This document shows, piece after piece, positions 16,697 to 25,475 of a DNA stretch of 64,000 nt (within the stretch, counting starts at the first letter, position 1; the number at the start of each line of letters is the position of its first letter). Source of the stretch: Terrabacter sp. Ter38 (GTDB taxonomy: Bacteria > Actinomycetota > Actinomycetes > Actinomycetales > Dermatophilaceae); the NCBI RefSeq assembly GCF_024519435.1, contig NZ_JALJRZ010000010.1:1-64000 (forward strand). The letters are read 5' to 3'. The notes beneath the pieces were generated by a model. The model worked only from the letters and a program-made list of their open reading frames with translations. It did no database searches and was not told the origin of the DNA. The position numbers and the translations under genes were made by a program.

Positions 16697-17779
16697 TCAG
16701 GCCGGGGGAGCGGTGGTCGTGCCGACCCGCAGCTGCACCGGCTGGGTCACGCTCCGAGGCCGTGTGCCGTCGAGGCGCTTGCGCACGAGCGTGCCGAGGA
16801 TCCGGCCCTTCTCGCGGCCCTGCTGGTCCATCGTCGTGATCCGGTGCGGCAGCCATGGGAGGTCGACGCCGTCGAAGCCGGTGACGCTGAGGTCGTCGGG
16901 CACGCGCAGGCCGAGCTCCTCGGCGGCGACGATGACCCCGGCCGCGATGACGTCTGACTGGGTGACGATGGCTGTCGGGCGCTCGCGCTCCGGGACGTCG
17001 AGCAGCGACCGGCCTGCGATCCGCCCGCCCTCGAACGACGACCCGTCCCCGGTCTGGACCGCGGCGGCATCCGCGCCGAAGACGTCACGGAAGCCCAGCA
17101 GACGGCCCACGCTCGGCACGTTGGCCTCGCCCGGCCGCACCTCCGCGTCCGGGACCGGACCGGCCGTGCTCGTCGGCAGCATCGGCATGGCCACGTGGGC
17201 GACCCGGCGGTGCCCGAGCGAGCGCACGTGCTCGGCGATGGCGATGCCTGCGGCGCGCTCGTCGATGCGCACCTGGGTGATGCGTCGATCGCCCGGCACT
17301 CCGGTGCTGAACATCGGGACACCGCGGGCCGCGAGGTGCTCGACGGCCGGGTTCTCACCGGGCCCGCAGAGCGAGAAGACGACCGCGTCCAGCGCGAGAG
17401 GTGCGAGCTGTGGGACGACGGATTCGCCTGATCCAGAAGGTTGCCCGATCAGCAGCATACCGGTGGGTACGGTCTCGAGCACCTCGGCGAGGCCGTCGAG
17501 GACGGCGATGGCGAAGGGGTCGCGGAAGGCCATCCGCAGACGTCCTTCGACGAGGACGCCGATGGCCCCCGAGCGGCCCTGGCGCAGGGACGACGCGAGC
17601 GGGTTGGGCCCGGTGAAGCCGAGCTCGGTCGCGGCGGCACGGACGCGGTCGCCCGTGGCCACCGCGACCGGACCCTTGCCGCTGAAGACGAGGGAGGCCG
17701 TCGACACCGAGACGCCCGCGCGCTCGGCGACGTCACGCAGCGTCGGACGGGCTTGACCTCGGGTGACCATGGGAGGCAT
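16697..17779 (-). CDS. LacI-family transcriptional regulator
   Basis: 360 aa. The N-terminal HTH and hinge (LRDVAERAGVSVSTASLVFS, LGFTGPNPLASSLRQG) are followed by a periplasmic-binding-like effector domain (GAIGVLVEGRLRMAFRDPFA, VTGFDGVDLPWLPHRITTMD). Two palindromes a few bases upstream of the start are probable operators, giving autoregulation and control of the divergent MFS gene. The effector is unknown. The alternative start (MVTRG) is 9 nt further in, and neither has a clear ribosome site. Confidence 0.9.
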   Translation of the reverse strand: MPPMVTRGQARPTLRDVAERAGVSVSTASLVFSGKGPVAVATGDRVRAAATELGFTGPNPLASSLRQGRSGAIGVLVEGRLRMAFRDPFAIAVLDGLAEVLETVPTGMLLIGQPSGSGESVVPQLAPLALDAVVFSLCGPGENPAVEHLAARGVPMFSTGVPGDRRITQVRIDERAAGIAIAEHVRSLGHRRVAHVAMPMLPTSTAGPVPDAEVRPGEANVPSVGRLLGFRDVFGADAAAVQTGDGSSFEGGRIAGRSLLDVPERERPTAIVTQSDVIAAGVIVAAEELGLRVPDDLSVTGFDGVDLPWLPHRITTMDQQGREKGRILGTLVRKRLDGTRPRSVTQPVQLRVGTTTAPPA

Positions 17780-17784
17780 GCTAT

Positions 17785-17812
17785 CGAAACGTTTCGAGTC
17801 GAATCGATTCGA
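17785..17812. promoter_or_regulatory. Twin palindromic operators for LacI-family regulator
   Basis: Two perfect palindromes in tandem: CGAAACGTTTCG (17785-17796) and TCGAATCGATTCGA (17799-17812). Both have the central CG and A/T-rich flanks typical of LacI-family operators, in a region otherwise very GC-rich. They lie 5 bp from the regulator start and about 140 bp from the divergent transporter start. Confidence 0.8.
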
Positions 17813-17949
17813 AACCCTCGAGGGCTCGGTCTCACCACCCGAGCCTCGTCCCGAAAACCATCGCAGACCGCCGTCGAGGCGGTCGGCCGCACGGACGGCC
17901 GGCCCGCTTCAGCCGCCCCGCGTCGGTCGTCCCCTGAGAGGCTTGCTCC

Positions 17950-19194
17950 ATGTCCGCCGTCAGTGCCCCGCCGGCCGCCGTCGTCCGCACGGCCCGCACC
18001 GCCGTCTTCACGGCCTTCGCGATCAACGGAGCCGCCTTCGCGGCCTTCGCCTCCCGCGTGCCGGACATCAAGCACGAGCTCGGGCTCTCGGCGGGACAGC
18101 TGGGCCTCACCCTGCTCGCCGCCTCGCTCGGCTCGGTCATCGGCCTCCCGCTGTCGGGCTGGATCGTGCATCGCCTCGGCGCCGCCCGCACCCTCATGGG
18201 TGCCGCGGTCGTCCAGAGCGTCGGGTTGCTCGGCGTCGGCCTCGGTGTCGACGTCGCCCACAACCGGGCCGTCGTCATGGCGGGCCTCGTGCTCGTCGGT
18301 ATCGGCACCGGGGTCTTCGACGTGGCGATGAACCTCGAGGGTGCCGAGGTCGAGCGCTTCCTCGGCCGCGCGATCATGCCGCACTTCCACGCGGCCTTCA
18401 GCGGTGGCACGGTCGTGAGCGCCCTCATCGGTGCGGGGCTGTCGTTCCTCCACGTCCCGGTCGCCGTGCACCTCGCCGGCGTCGTCGTGCTGCTGCTCGC
18501 CGTGACCCCGTGGTTCCTGCGTGCCTTCCTGCCCCGCTCGGTCGAGACGGACGAGACCGGAGCCGAGGTGCGCTCGGAGGCGGGGATCGGTGCGGCCTGG
18601 CGCGAGCCGCGCACCCTGCTCATCGGCGTCGTCGTCCTCGCCGCCGCGTTCACCGAGGGGACGGCCAACGACTGGGTCGCGGTGGCGCTCTCGGACGGCT
18701 ACGGCCTCGAGCGCTGGGTGGGCGTCGTCGGCTTCGCGGTCTTCCTCACGGCGATGACCGCCGGCCGGCTGCTCGGCACGCGCGTGCTCGACGAGCGTGG
18801 CCGTGTGCCCGTGCTCCGCGTCCTCTTCGTGTCGGCCGTCGTCGGCTGCCTTCTCGTCGTCTACGGCGGTCCGGTGCTCGCCTTCGTCGGCGCCGCGATC
18901 TGGGGCGTCGGGGCCAGCCTCGGCTTCCCCGTCGGCATGAGCGCCGCGGCCGACGACCCCAGGCGTGCCGCCGCCCGGATGAGCGTCGTCTCGACGATCG
19001 GCTACACCGCGTTCCTCGCCGGACCGCCGCTCCTGGGCTTCCTCGGCGACCACGTCGGCGTGCTGCACTCGCTCCTCGTCGTCGGCGCCATGGCGGTCGT
19101 CGCCCTCGTGGCCATCCCCGCCGTCCGCGAGCCCGACCGTGCCACCACTACCACCGCGACCACCTCGGCGACCACATCGGCGACCACCGACTGA
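17950..19194 (+). CDS. MFS transporter (YbjJ-like)
   Basis: 414 aa with about 12 hydrophobic helices. Features of the Fucose-permease/YbjJ branch are visible: ASRVPDIKHELGLSAGQLGL, the loop SGWIVHRLGAARTLM, and FDVAMNLEGAEVER with MPHFHAAFSGGTV. The C-terminus is a Thr-rich repeat (TTTTATTSATTSATTD) encoded by short tandem repeats. Divergence from the LacI-type regulator with shared operators suggests uptake or export of the regulator's effector, perhaps a sugar (inference). Confidence 0.87.
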   Translation: MSAVSAPPAAVVRTARTAVFTAFAINGAAFAAFASRVPDIKHELGLSAGQLGLTLLAASLGSVIGLPLSGWIVHRLGAARTLMGAAVVQSVGLLGVGLGVDVAHNRAVVMAGLVLVGIGTGVFDVAMNLEGAEVERFLGRAIMPHFHAAFSGGTVVSALIGAGLSFLHVPVAVHLAGVVVLLLAVTPWFLRAFLPRSVETDETGAEVRSEAGIGAAWREPRTLLIGVVVLAAAFTEGTANDWVAVALSDGYGLERWVGVVGFAVFLTAMTAGRLLGTRVLDERGRVPVLRVLFVSAVVGCLLVVYGGPVLAFVGAAIWGVGASLGFPVGMSAAADDPRRAAARMSVVSTIGYTAFLAGPPLLGFLGDHVGVLHSLLVVGAMAVVALVAIPAVREPDRATTTTATTSATTSATTD

Positions 19195-19314
19195 CACCGG
19201 GTCTCGACCACCGACTCTCACCCGGCTTCCACGCTCGAGTGACCGCGTGGCCCGCAGACATCTCACCGTCCCGGTCCCGGGTACGACGGGGCCACTCGAC
19301 CGGGAGGGCCGCTG

Positions 19315-20541
19315 TCAGAAGTACTCGGTGATGAAGGGCTGGCAGGCGAAGACGGCATCGAGGGCGGTGTCACCGTCGGGGGTGCCGCCGCTCGCGAGGG
19401 CGGCCTGGCGCAGGCGCGACACGGACCAGCCGCACCACAAGGCCGCCAGCCCGCGCGCCTCGACCCGCAGCGCGTTCGAGGTGATCGCGTCAGCCGCGTC
19501 GGTGCCGGCATCACCTCGAGCCGGGGCGTCGTCGGTGCGCGTCGCGGTGCCACGCCCGTTGCGGACCGACAGGCTCCACCGACCACTGTTGGCTGGGGCC
19601 TCGGCGTCGTCGACGACCAGGTCGGCGGCGACCGAGAGGTGCCCGCCGAAGCCTCGCCCGGCGAAGGCCGCCTCCAGGTCGATCACCCGGGCCATCCACG
19701 GGATCTGCTGGACCTCCACCGTCGGCAGCCCGCCCAGCGCTAGCGTCACCGGGTCGCGCGGGTCGAGGAAGGTGTGCACCGTCGGCGCGGCGGACGAGCC
19801 CGATCCGACGACGCCCCACAGCGTCACGGCTGCCTCGGGGGTCGTCGCGACGAGATCCTCGACCGTGACGGCCTGCCCGGACAGGTCGTAGACGACGAAG
19901 CCGCCGTCGACGACGTAGGCGATGAGCTCGTCGCGCTCGAGCATCCCGGTGAGTGCCGGCACCGACCGCACCATCGGTCCGCTGGCCCCGTGTCGGGCGC
20001 TCGAGGCGCGGGCGAGGTCGTGCATCTGTTGCGCGTCACCCGGCACCGCGGGGCGCAGGCCGGTCGACCCAGCCCGCCCGGCACGCGTGGCGCCGAGGTC
20101 GCGGAGGTGGTGGGCGGCATACGTCATCCGGGTCTGCACGCCCCCGATCTCGTAGCCGGAGCGGCGGTACAGGGTCGCCGTGGTCGGGAAGAGGCACGAC
20201 ACGACGTCGCCGAGCTCGCCCATCCTCGTGATGAGGGCGCGGGTCAGGGTCGTCGCGACACCCCGGCCGCGGGCGCTCGGCTCGACGTAGACGCCGGCGA
20301 CGCCGCCCATCCGCAGGTGCTGTCCGCCCCACGCCTGCTCGTAGGGTCGGATGCGGCCGGCGCCGAGGACCTGGTCGGACTCGTCGACGACCGCGATCAT
20401 CCGGCCACCGAGGGTCTCGGCCGAGACGCGCTGCCACCACACGTCGCCGCCGGTGCCGAGCGGACCGAACGACCGGTTGCGGATCGCCAGGACGGCGGGG
20501 AGGTCGGCGTCGACGACGTCACGCGTGCGTAGCTCGCTCAT
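19315..20541 (-). CDS. Eis-like GNAT N-acetyltransferase
   Basis: 408 aa. The N-terminal GNAT domain has the acetyl-CoA loop VEPSARGRGVATTLTRALI, followed by YRRSGYEIGG. A second GNAT-like region and a C-terminal SCP2-like segment complete the three-part Eis architecture, and the protein ends in a carboxyl-terminal aromatic (ITEYF) as Eis proteins do. M. tuberculosis Eis acetylates aminoglycosides; the substrate of this protein is not shown by sequence. Confidence 0.87.
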   Translation of the reverse strand: MSELRTRDVVDADLPAVLAIRNRSFGPLGTGGDVWWQRVSAETLGGRMIAVVDESDQVLGAGRIRPYEQAWGGQHLRMGGVAGVYVEPSARGRGVATTLTRALITRMGELGDVVSCLFPTTATLYRRSGYEIGGVQTRMTYAAHHLRDLGATRAGRAGSTGLRPAVPGDAQQMHDLARASSARHGASGPMVRSVPALTGMLERDELIAYVVDGGFVVYDLSGQAVTVEDLVATTPEAAVTLWGVVGSGSSAAPTVHTFLDPRDPVTLALGGLPTVEVQQIPWMARVIDLEAAFAGRGFGGHLSVAADLVVDDAEAPANSGRWSLSVRNGRGTATRTDDAPARGDAGTDAADAITSNALRVEARGLAALWCGWSVSRLRQAALASGGTPDGDTALDAVFACQPFITEYF

Positions 20542-20590
20542 GGCCCCGAACCTAACGAGTGGTCACCGCCGACCGCGAACGGGTTGTCAC

Positions 20591-22141
20591 TCAGGCGCGG
20601 TGCAGGTAGGTGAGCCGGCGCACCTTCGAGACCGCCCAGGCGAGCACGGCGTAGATGAGCCAGCTCACGACCGAGAGCCACGTGTAGTTCGAGGCCTTGG
20701 TCAGCACCGCGACGAGCGAGCCGAGCACGACGACCGTGAGGGCCGGCACGGCGTACCAGGCGACGACCATCTGGGGACGCAGCATGAAGGTGGGGGAGCC
20801 GCGGAAGGCCGCCAGCACGTTGCCGGCGACGACGAGCACGAGGATCAGCCACAGCGACAGGGGCGCACTGGCCGGCAGCGACCCGAAGGCGCCGGCGACG
20901 GCGACCCAGCCGCCGAGCACGAGCACCGTCAGCGCGGTCGGGACCGTCACGTGGGCGACGGCCTCGGTCAGCTCGCCGGTGCCGAGCAGGGAGGGAGTGC
21001 CGACGTTGTCGGCCTGCAGGCGCAGGCCCTCCGCCCACGCGCCGAAACCGAGGTACAGCGGCAGCAGGCCGATCGTCGCTGCGATGCTCGGCGCCGCCGG
21101 CTGCGTGAACGCCCACGTGACGATCGCGCCGCCCAGGACCGTGAGGCCGAGGCCCGAGAGGAACGCGCCCGGTGTGCGCCGCAGGCCGATGACGTCGCGG
21201 CGGACGAGCACGCCGAAGGGGCGGCCGGGGCGAAGGCGGGCGGAGCGTCCGTGCCGGACGGGACGGGTCAGGGCGAGCCGCGCCGTGCGGAGGTTGCCCG
21301 TGAGGGCGGACCCGGCCATGGTCGAGGTGTTGGCGGAGTGGGCCCGCAGCGACTCGGCGTGCAGCTCCCGCAGGGCGTCGGGGACGCGCCAGAGCAGGCT
21401 GAGGCCGCGGTCGGGCCCGGGCCAGGACCGCACCTGCGACCAGAGCCAGAGGCGGGTCGCGAGGACCCCGAGCGCGGTGCCGACGAGCGTGGTGACGATG
21501 ACCGTCATGACCCCGGCGAGGTGCGCGAAGGCGAGACCGCCGCCGACGGTGAGGCCGCTGAGCGCCCCGACGAAGATCCCGCCGACGGCGGCGTAGCGCC
21601 ACCACCGGCGGAGTGCGAGAGCGCGGTCGAGCGGCACCGGGAGCACGAGGTCGATCCACGGCATGGGCGGCACGACCGGCCCGCGGAAGCGGCCGGCGAA
21701 GACGACGGCGCCGAGCAGAGCCGCCACCGACGCGACGAGCAGAGCGATCGCCTCCGGGGAGCTGAGCTGGTCACCCAGCGACGAGGCGTCGGACGTGCGG
21801 AACACCGCCTGGACGATCGGCAGGCCGTAGACGAGGGCACCGAGGAAGAGGACGTAGCCGGCATACAGCCCCTGCTGCCTCGCCTTGCGCGCGGGCTCGC
21901 CGCCGATGACCCAGTCGGCCTGGCCGAGGAGCTCGTGGTCGTCGTAGTCGACCTCGGTCGGTGCCGTGAGGTCGCGTGCCGAGCCGTCGTATGCCGTCTC
22001 GCCGGGCGTCCGGGTCGCCGGCGGCGCCGGCGTCGGCTCGGGGACCGTGGGCTCGGGGGCCGTGGGTTCGAGGGTCGTGGGTTCGGGGGTCGTCGGTGCG
22101 GGAGCGGCCTTTCTGCGGGCCGGCTGCTTGCGCTTGCTCAT
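20591..22141 (-). CDS. Multi-pass membrane protein, probable ABC exporter permease
   Basis: 516 aa. A disordered N-terminus carries PEPT-type repeats (TTPEPTTLEPTAPEPTVPEP), then about ten transmembrane helices separated by an Arg-rich cytoplasmic loop (RHGRSARLRPGRPFGVLVRR). It has no recognisable catalytic motif. It lies 14 bp downstream of an ABC ATPase gene on the same strand, so it is likely the membrane half of that transporter. A GTATGCCGTC motif is embedded as codons for Thr-Ala-Tyr (ACG GCA TAC). Confidence 0.75.
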   Translation of the reverse strand: MSKRKQPARRKAAPAPTTPEPTTLEPTAPEPTVPEPTPAPPATRTPGETAYDGSARDLTAPTEVDYDDHELLGQADWVIGGEPARKARQQGLYAGYVLFLGALVYGLPIVQAVFRTSDASSLGDQLSSPEAIALLVASVAALLGAVVFAGRFRGPVVPPMPWIDLVLPVPLDRALALRRWWRYAAVGGIFVGALSGLTVGGGLAFAHLAGVMTVIVTTLVGTALGVLATRLWLWSQVRSWPGPDRGLSLLWRVPDALRELHAESLRAHSANTSTMAGSALTGNLRTARLALTRPVRHGRSARLRPGRPFGVLVRRDVIGLRRTPGAFLSGLGLTVLGGAIVTWAFTQPAAPSIAATIGLLPLYLGFGAWAEGLRLQADNVGTPSLLGTGELTEAVAHVTVPTALTVLVLGGWVAVAGAFGSLPASAPLSLWLILVLVVAGNVLAAFRGSPTFMLRPQMVVAWYAVPALTVVVLGSLVAVLTKASNYTWLSVVSWLIYAVLAWAVSKVRRLTYLHRA

Positions 22142-22154
22142 CGTCGGTGCGCGC

Positions 22155-22811
22155 TCAGCGCGCCGGGACGATGTCGACGACGCGGGTCGCGAGGGTGGCG
22201 GTCAGCTCGGGGTCGTGGCAGGCCATGACGACCGTGCCGCCGGACTCGGTGCGCTCGCGGATCAGCTCGGCGACGACCTGGCGCTTGCCGGTGTCGAGCC
22301 GCTGCTCGGGCTCGTCGAGGAGCACGACGCTGGCGGGGCGCGAGAAGGTCAGCGCGAGCCGGAAGAGCTGCTCCTGACCCGACGACAGCTCGTGTGGGAA
22401 ACGGTCGTCGAGGTGGGCGATGCCGAGGCGGTCGAGGAGGGCGAGGCTCCGGTCGTCGGACGTGGCCGGGTCACCGCCCCACGTCGAGTCGATGAGGACG
22501 AGGTGGTCGACGAGAGTCAGGTCGCGGTAGGTCGTCGGCGCGCCGAGCAGGGCCGCAACGGCGGCGCGGACCGTCCGGTCGCGCTCGTCGGCCTCGCGAC
22601 CTCCGATGGTCGCGGTCCCCGTACTGGGAACGAGCAGACCGCCGATGATCCGCAGCAGGGTCGTCTTGCCCGAGCCGTTGGGACCCCGGAGCACGATGCA
22701 CTCGCCGGGATCGGCGCTGACGTCGGTCGGCAGCAGCAGGGTCGTCTCGTCGATCGTCTTGCCGACGCCCTCCGCACGGACCTCACCGGTCAGCACTGCG
22801 ACCGCACCCAT
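22155..22811 (-). CDS. ABC transporter ATP-binding protein
   Basis: 218 aa. Walker A is GPNGSGKTT, the signature is the degenerate HELSSGQEQLFRLAL, Walker B is SVVLLDEPEQRLD, and the switch is VVMACHDPEL. The ATG at 22811 is chosen for an AAGGGA site; ATG 22856 would add 15 residues. It is short for the family and lacks an accessory domain. With the membrane gene downstream it forms a two-gene transporter of unknown cargo. Confidence 0.87.
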   Translation of the reverse strand: MGAVAVLTGEVRAEGVGKTIDETTLLLPTDVSADPGECIVLRGPNGSGKTTLLRIIGGLLVPSTGTATIGGREADERDRTVRAAVAALLGAPTTYRDLTLVDHLVLIDSTWGGDPATSDDRSLALLDRLGIAHLDDRFPHELSSGQEQLFRLALTFSRPASVVLLDEPEQRLDTGKRQVVAELIRERTESGGTVVMACHDPELTATLATRVVDIVPAR

Positions 22812-22934
22812 CTGCGTCCATCCCTTCGTCGACCCTGTCGAGCTGTCGGAAGCCACCGTATGCCGCCCGGCTCGGAATGCCCTGACCGGGAGGAGATGTC
22901 CACGGCCGTGAGGGAGCGACGTCGAGGCGTCGGG

Positions 22935-23396
22935 TCAGCCCTGGGTGCCGACGGGCGGGCCCAGGAGCAGGGCGACACCGGTCAGCGCGAGCACGGCGAC
23001 GACGCCGACACCCACGGCGACGAGCGGGCGGGCGAGCAGCGCGGCGACGAGGCGTTCTGCCGGGGTGGACGGGGTGTCGCCGCCGCGGCCGAGGCGCCAG
23101 CCGCCGTCGAGGCGCCCGCGACGCTCGAGGCGTCGCTCCCACCACACGGTGAGGAACGGCGGCACCGCGCTGAGCAGGCCGAGCAGCCCCTCGCGGGCGG
23201 TCCAGCGCTGGTTGACCCAGAGCAGGAGCGTCACGAGGCAGAACGCGATGAACACGACGCCGTGCACGAGTCCGAAGACCCTGACCCCCACCTCGGTCGT
23301 GCGGGTCACGTACTTGAGGAACATCCCGAGCAGCAGCAGCGCCCACGTCACCACCTCCGCGAGGGCGATCCGGCGGTAGAGGGAACGAGGGGTCAT
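22935..23396 (-). CDS. DUF3817 membrane protein
   Basis: 153 aa with about four helices. The N-terminal part (YRRIALAEVVTWALLLLGM, FLKYVTRT, VRVFGLVHGVVFIAF) is the DUF3817 signature of an actinobacterial family of unknown function. A variable basic loop (ERRGRLDGGWRLGRGG) and a C-terminal hydrophobic helix follow. The longer upstream reading has no homology, and the ATG at 23396 starts exactly at the conserved region. Confidence 0.85.
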   Translation of the reverse strand: MTPRSLYRRIALAEVVTWALLLLGMFLKYVTRTTEVGVRVFGLVHGVVFIAFCLVTLLLWVNQRWTAREGLLGLLSAVPPFLTVWWERRLERRGRLDGGWRLGRGGDTPSTPAERLVAALLARPLVAVGVGVVAVLALTGVALLLGPPVGTQG

Positions 23397-23502
23397 GCGG
23401 AGATCTCCTACGTCGTGTCGTACTGGAGCGCCCAGTGTGCCAAACGGCCGGAAGGCAGCCGCAGGCACCCCGACGGGTGACCCCCACGCACGCCGGCACA
23501 GG

Positions 23503-23536
23503 GGTATGCCGTCGCGGCGGCGTGCGACGGCATACC
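23503..23536. terminator. Hairpin of paired GTATGCCGTC motifs
   Basis: Perfect 13-bp arms (GGTATGCCGTCGC and complement) around an 8-nt loop, 16 bp beyond the stop of the minus-strand membrane-protein gene that begins at 24280. It is probably that gene's terminator. Confidence 0.75.
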
Positions 23537-23551
23537 TCGGGTGGCGCGTCG

Positions 23552-24280
23552 TCAGCGCCGCGCCACCTTCGCGGACCGGACGACGCGGACGCTCGTGCCG
23601 ATGATCCACACGTCGATGAGGGTCTGTGCGGCGAAGAGGTTGGAGACCTGCGGGTTGCCCGTGACGGCCAGCAGCGGGGCGGCGACCGCGAAACCGAGGC
23701 CCCCGACGACAGCAAGGACGGCGAGGATCCGGGCGGGCCACGTCGGTGTCGCCCGTGCGACCGCGACGGCGAGCAGAGCCACAGACACGCCGACGAGCGG
23801 GGTCGTGAGAGGCGAGAGCGCCAGATGGGTGTCGACCATCGGGGTCGCGCCGCCGGCCTCCAGCGCGTCGTGCTCGCCGCCGGCGAGCAGGTGCGGCACG
23901 AACTCCGGTGTGGCGACGGCCCAGGCGACGATGGTCCCGGTGAGCCACGGCCGGACCCGGGCCGGGAAGGTGTCGTGGCGCCGGAGCAGGACGAGGCCGA
24001 CCAGCGCCGTCAGCATGCCAGCGAGGAGCACGGCGTGCGCGGGCAGCCAGACCGGAGACCCGATGAGGGCGAGGAGGCTCTCGTGCATCGAACCCGACGT
24101 CTCGTGCGGGTGCATCGTCCCGCCGACGGCGAGCAGTGCCCCACCGACGCCGAAGACCACGGCGGCCCGACGGGCGAGGCGTGACGGGGCGGACGGGCGT
24201 GCCGACCCGGGCGCGGTGATGGTCCCGGCTGCGCGGCCCGCGAGCGCCTCGCCGACCGTCCCGCCCACGAGGGCGCTCAT
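23552..24280 (-). CDS. Hypothetical multi-pass membrane protein
   Basis: 242 aa with about six hydrophobic helices and an Ala/Gly-rich N-terminus. Histidines cluster in the predicted outer loop (GGTMHPHETSGSMHESLLA). I do not recognise a family. Its start overlaps the stop of the SnoaL-fold gene (ATGA), so the two are co-translated and probably share control by the divergent TetR regulator. Confidence 0.7.
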   Translation of the reverse strand: MSALVGGTVGEALAGRAAGTITAPGSARPSAPSRLARRAAVVFGVGGALLAVGGTMHPHETSGSMHESLLALIGSPVWLPAHAVLLAGMLTALVGLVLLRRHDTFPARVRPWLTGTIVAWAVATPEFVPHLLAGGEHDALEAGGATPMVDTHLALSPLTTPLVGVSVALLAVAVARATPTWPARILAVLAVVGGLGFAVAAPLLAVTGNPQVSNLFAAQTLIDVWIIGTSVRVVRSAKVARR

Positions 24281-24729
24281 CGCGTGGCCTCGAGGGTGTT
24301 GTGGGTGACGGAGATCTGCCAGGTGTCGCCGACGCGGACGACGACCGAGGTCGAGGTGGCGGTGTGCAGGCCGGCCAACGGACCGCTCGGGACGTCCAGC
24401 GAGTTGCGCGACGTCGCGACGATGACGTCGTCGGCGAGGTGGCGTGCGTCCACGAGCTCCATCCGGTTCGTGCTGCCGGCGTAGATGGTCGCGAAGATCC
24501 CCGCGTGCCCGCCGGCGATGGCGTCGCGTCCTCGGTGGTGCTCGCCGCGGATGTCCACGAAGGTCGCGTCCGCGGCATAGGGCGCGCCGAAGCGCTGGCC
24601 GTCACCGGCGTTCCAGGCCGACTCGAGGCGCCGCAGGACGGCGGCGGCCGTGTCGCGTGCGGCCCCGTCCGTGGCGGCGGTGTGCGGCGCGGCTTCGGCG
24701 GCCGACGGGTCCAGCTGGGTCGTGCTCAT
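24277..24729 (-). CDS. SnoaL/NTF2-fold protein (SgcJ/EcaC type)
   Basis: 150 aa. The cone-shaped NTF2-like fold is indicated by AAAVLRRLESAWNAGDGQRF, ADATFVDIRGEHHRGRDAI and VVRVGDTWQISVTHNTLE, the pattern of the SgcJ/EcaC oxidoreductase-associated family. The reaction is unknown. An Ala-rich N-terminal tail precedes the domain. It is the first gene of a two-gene unit divergent from a TetR regulator. Confidence 0.85.
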   Translation of the reverse strand: MSTTQLDPSAAEAAPHTAATDGAARDTAAAVLRRLESAWNAGDGQRFGAPYAADATFVDIRGEHHRGRDAIAGGHAGIFATIYAGSTNRMELVDARHLADDVIVATSRNSLDVPSGPLAGLHTATSTSVVVRVGDTWQISVTHNTLEATR

Positions 24730-24749
24730 GGTGCTCTCCTTTGAGTGAG

Positions 24750-24771
24750 TTGCTCATGATTGATTGAGCAA
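24750..24771. promoter_or_regulatory. Probable TetR operator region
   Basis: Inverted repeat TTGCTCA-N8-TGAGCAA in an unusually AT-rich intergenic segment between the SnoaL-fold and TetR genes. A separate direct repeat ACTCAGTC (24773-24780 and 24792-24799) lies closer to the TetR start. Both are candidates for binding by the regulator and for autoregulation. Confidence 0.65.
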
Positions 24772-24818
24772 TACTCAGTCAATATAGAACCACTCAGTCG
24801 ACCTGTACAGTGGTTGTC

Positions 24819-25448
24819 GTGAAAAGCTCCGAGCCCGCCCCGCGCGCCTACCGCTCCGCCCTCCGCGAGGAGCAGGCCGAGCAGACGAAGGAACGCATCG
24901 CCCGGGCCGCCCGGCAGCGCTTCATCGAGTCGGGGTGGGCCGGCACGAGCGTGCGCTCGGTCGCGGCGGATGCCGGAGTCTCCGAGGCCACGGTCTACGC
25001 GGTCTACGGCACCAAGGCGGGGCTCGCGGCCTCCCTCGTCGAGAGCGGCGAGCTGGATGCCGGGGTCGAGCAGGTGGCCCGCGAGATCGAGGCGGCGCAG
25101 GGCGACCCCGCAGGGCAGCTCGCCGCGTTCATCCGGTTCGACCGGCGACTCTTCGAGCGGGGTGGTGACGGCCTCCGGCTCACGGTCGAAGGCGGGCGCA
25201 ACGAACCCGCGCTCGCCGCGGCGTACGAGCATGGCCGGGCCCGCGGCGACGCGAACCGTCGCCGGATGTTCGCCTCGTGGCCGAGCGGGACGCTGCGCGA
25301 CGGACTCGCGCTGGACCGGGCGCTGGATGTCTACGCGACGGTGTGCTCGATCCAGACCTTCGACATCGCGACGAGGGAGCGCGGCTGGTCCGTCGACGAG
25401 GTCGAGCAGTGGTGGGTCGAGACGCTCACCGAACTGCTGCTCGCATGA
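24819..25448 (+). CDS. TetR-family transcriptional regulator
   Basis: 209 aa. The N-terminal HTH is typical (TKERIARAARQRFIESGWAG, TSVRSVAADAGVSEATVYAV, YGTKAGLAASLVE). The C-terminal ligand domain is not assignable. The GTG at 24819 is chosen; GTG 24810 is 9 nt upstream, and neither has a Shine-Dalgarno, so a leaderless transcript is possible. The divergent SnoaL-fold/membrane-protein pair is the likely target. Confidence 0.9.
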   Translation: MKSSEPAPRAYRSALREEQAEQTKERIARAARQRFIESGWAGTSVRSVAADAGVSEATVYAVYGTKAGLAASLVESGELDAGVEQVAREIEAAQGDPAGQLAAFIRFDRRLFERGGDGLRLTVEGGRNEPALAAAYEHGRARGDANRRRMFASWPSGTLRDGLALDRALDVYATVCSIQTFDIATRERGWSVDEVEQWWVETLTELLLA

Positions 25449-25475
25449 CCCGCGCCGCTGTCGGGAGCGCCCCGG

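Noticed and set aside
17449-19266. 605-aa minus-strand reading frame over the MFS and LacI genes
   Set aside because: It is low-complexity, charged antisense sequence and both strands already carry recognisable genes there.
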